Assembly: GCF_036250735.1 (NCBI RefSeq) | Contig: NZ_CP109430.1 | Location: forward strand, 8,184,001-8,248,000 | DNA length: 64,000 nucleotides | Source of the DNA: Streptosporangium sp. NBC_01495 | Lineage (GTDB): Bacteria; Actinomycetota; Actinomycetes; Streptosporangiales; Streptosporangiaceae | Reading direction: 5' to 3' | In this document: piece by piece, positions 63,521-64,000 of the stretch | How the letters are laid out: each line of letters opens with the position of its first letter | Numbering within the stretch: the stretch's first letter is position 1 | The notes under the pieces: model-generated | The model's database searches: none | The model's input: only the letters and a program-made list of their open reading frames with translations | What the model was told of the DNA's origin: nothing | Made by a program: the position numbers and the translations under genes

Positions 63521-64000
63521 TCCTAGGCCTCCCGCCGGAAAGGCGCGGGAGCCGTTCTCATGACGGCCTCCCCACTGGCAGATCGCGAGCCCGAAAGGAG
63601 ATCCCTCATAATCACGACAAAAGACTGTCAGATAAAAACATAAATCCGCAAGGACTAGACATTTAGCCTCGGATACCGAAGCCGCCTCAGAAGGGGGCGC
63701 TGACTTCGCTCCGGATCGCCCACTCCGCCACCGGACGTACCGCTGACATCATGTTGCCCGGCACTAGTTGCCGGTGCTCACAGCGCGAAGGCGGGGTGCG
63801 GGAGGTTGACCGCGCCGCCGCCGGGAGTGTCTGATCATTGTCGGCGAGCGGCTTCGCGGGCGGGTTCGCGGCTCGCGGAATCACGCCGGACCCGGTCCGG
63901 ACGGTCGCCCACGACGTTCTCTCCCGCCGCTCGCCGTTCCGTCCGAACCATTTTCGGCTTCCGGCCCCGGGAGAGATTCCCGATATTCGAAGGCGGGGAC
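63521..64000. other. Upstream region of the NRPS, gene-poor
   Basis: Immediately upstream of the NRPS start are GGGAGG and a leader that becomes A/T-rich at 63600-63680, probably holding the NRPS promoter; the exact -10/-35 is not clear. Further right is the small palindrome CCGGCA-CTAGT-TGCCGG (63758-63774). Minus-strand open frames across 63687-64000 are short and not convincing, and no plus-strand gene is visible up to the window edge. Confidence 0.45.

Noticed and set aside
63687..63884. 65-residue minus-strand frame upstream of the NRPS
   Set aside because: No ribosome site, no recognisable motif, and open frames of this size are common by chance at this GC content; it could be a remnant but there is no support.

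Overview
The window is very GC-rich, densely coding DNA with strong third-position GC bias, many GTG starts and GGAGG-type ribosome binding sites. Together with two large SARP regulators, an MsiK-style sugar transporter operon that lacks its own ATPase, treXYZ and a modular NRPS, this points to a filamentous actinomycete. A Streptosporangiaceae-like genus is my inference, not something the sequence proves. I see no rRNA, tRNA, CRISPR array, insertion sequence or prophage.

Layout. 1-5.9 kb: a PadR regulator (cut by the left edge) facing a sugar ABC importer operon with two lipoprotein binding proteins and two permeases; one permease carries an extra domain. 5.9-8.3 kb: uracil-DNA glycosylase and two uncharacterised proteins. 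8.3-12.7 kb: a probable light/DNA-repair cluster of photolyase, a divergent B12-domain MerR regulator, and an unusual single protein joining an ECF sigma factor to DUF523 and DUF1722. 12.8-19.2 kb: treZ-treY-glgX, making trehalose from glycogen. 19.3-26.5 kb: two large SARP-ATPase-TPR regulators flanking mscL. 26.8-34 kb: an unknown protein, a secreted subtilase, an amidohydrolase, an unexplained repeat-rich intergenic region, a Gfo/Idh oxidoreductase and release factor 3.

34.2-43.7 kb: a PP2C phosphatase whose 3' end merges into a 44-bp tandem repeat, a tiny membrane peptide, then a tight operon of a YqiJ/NfeD-like membrane protein, a flotillin and a 1731-residue AAA ATPase. I consider this operon the best candidate for an under-described system. 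43.8-49.3 kb: a DUF488 protein, purC, a second PP2C phosphatase, and an orphan N-6 methylase beside a Ser/Thr kinase. 49.4-55.9 kb: PadR with a carotenoid cleavage oxygenase, a small methyltransferase, a two-component system, a small secreted protein and a metallo-beta-lactamase-fold hydrolase. 56-63.5 kb: a free-standing carrier protein and a two-module NRPS (C-A-PCP-C-A-PCP) with no thioesterase.

A theme across the window is in-frame minisatellite expansion inside genes (three sites in the NRPS, the second PadR, the giant ATPase, the carrier protein, TreY, the hydrolase) and similar short tandem repeats between genes. Starts were chosen from ribosome binding sites and family alignment from memory; no database search was run.
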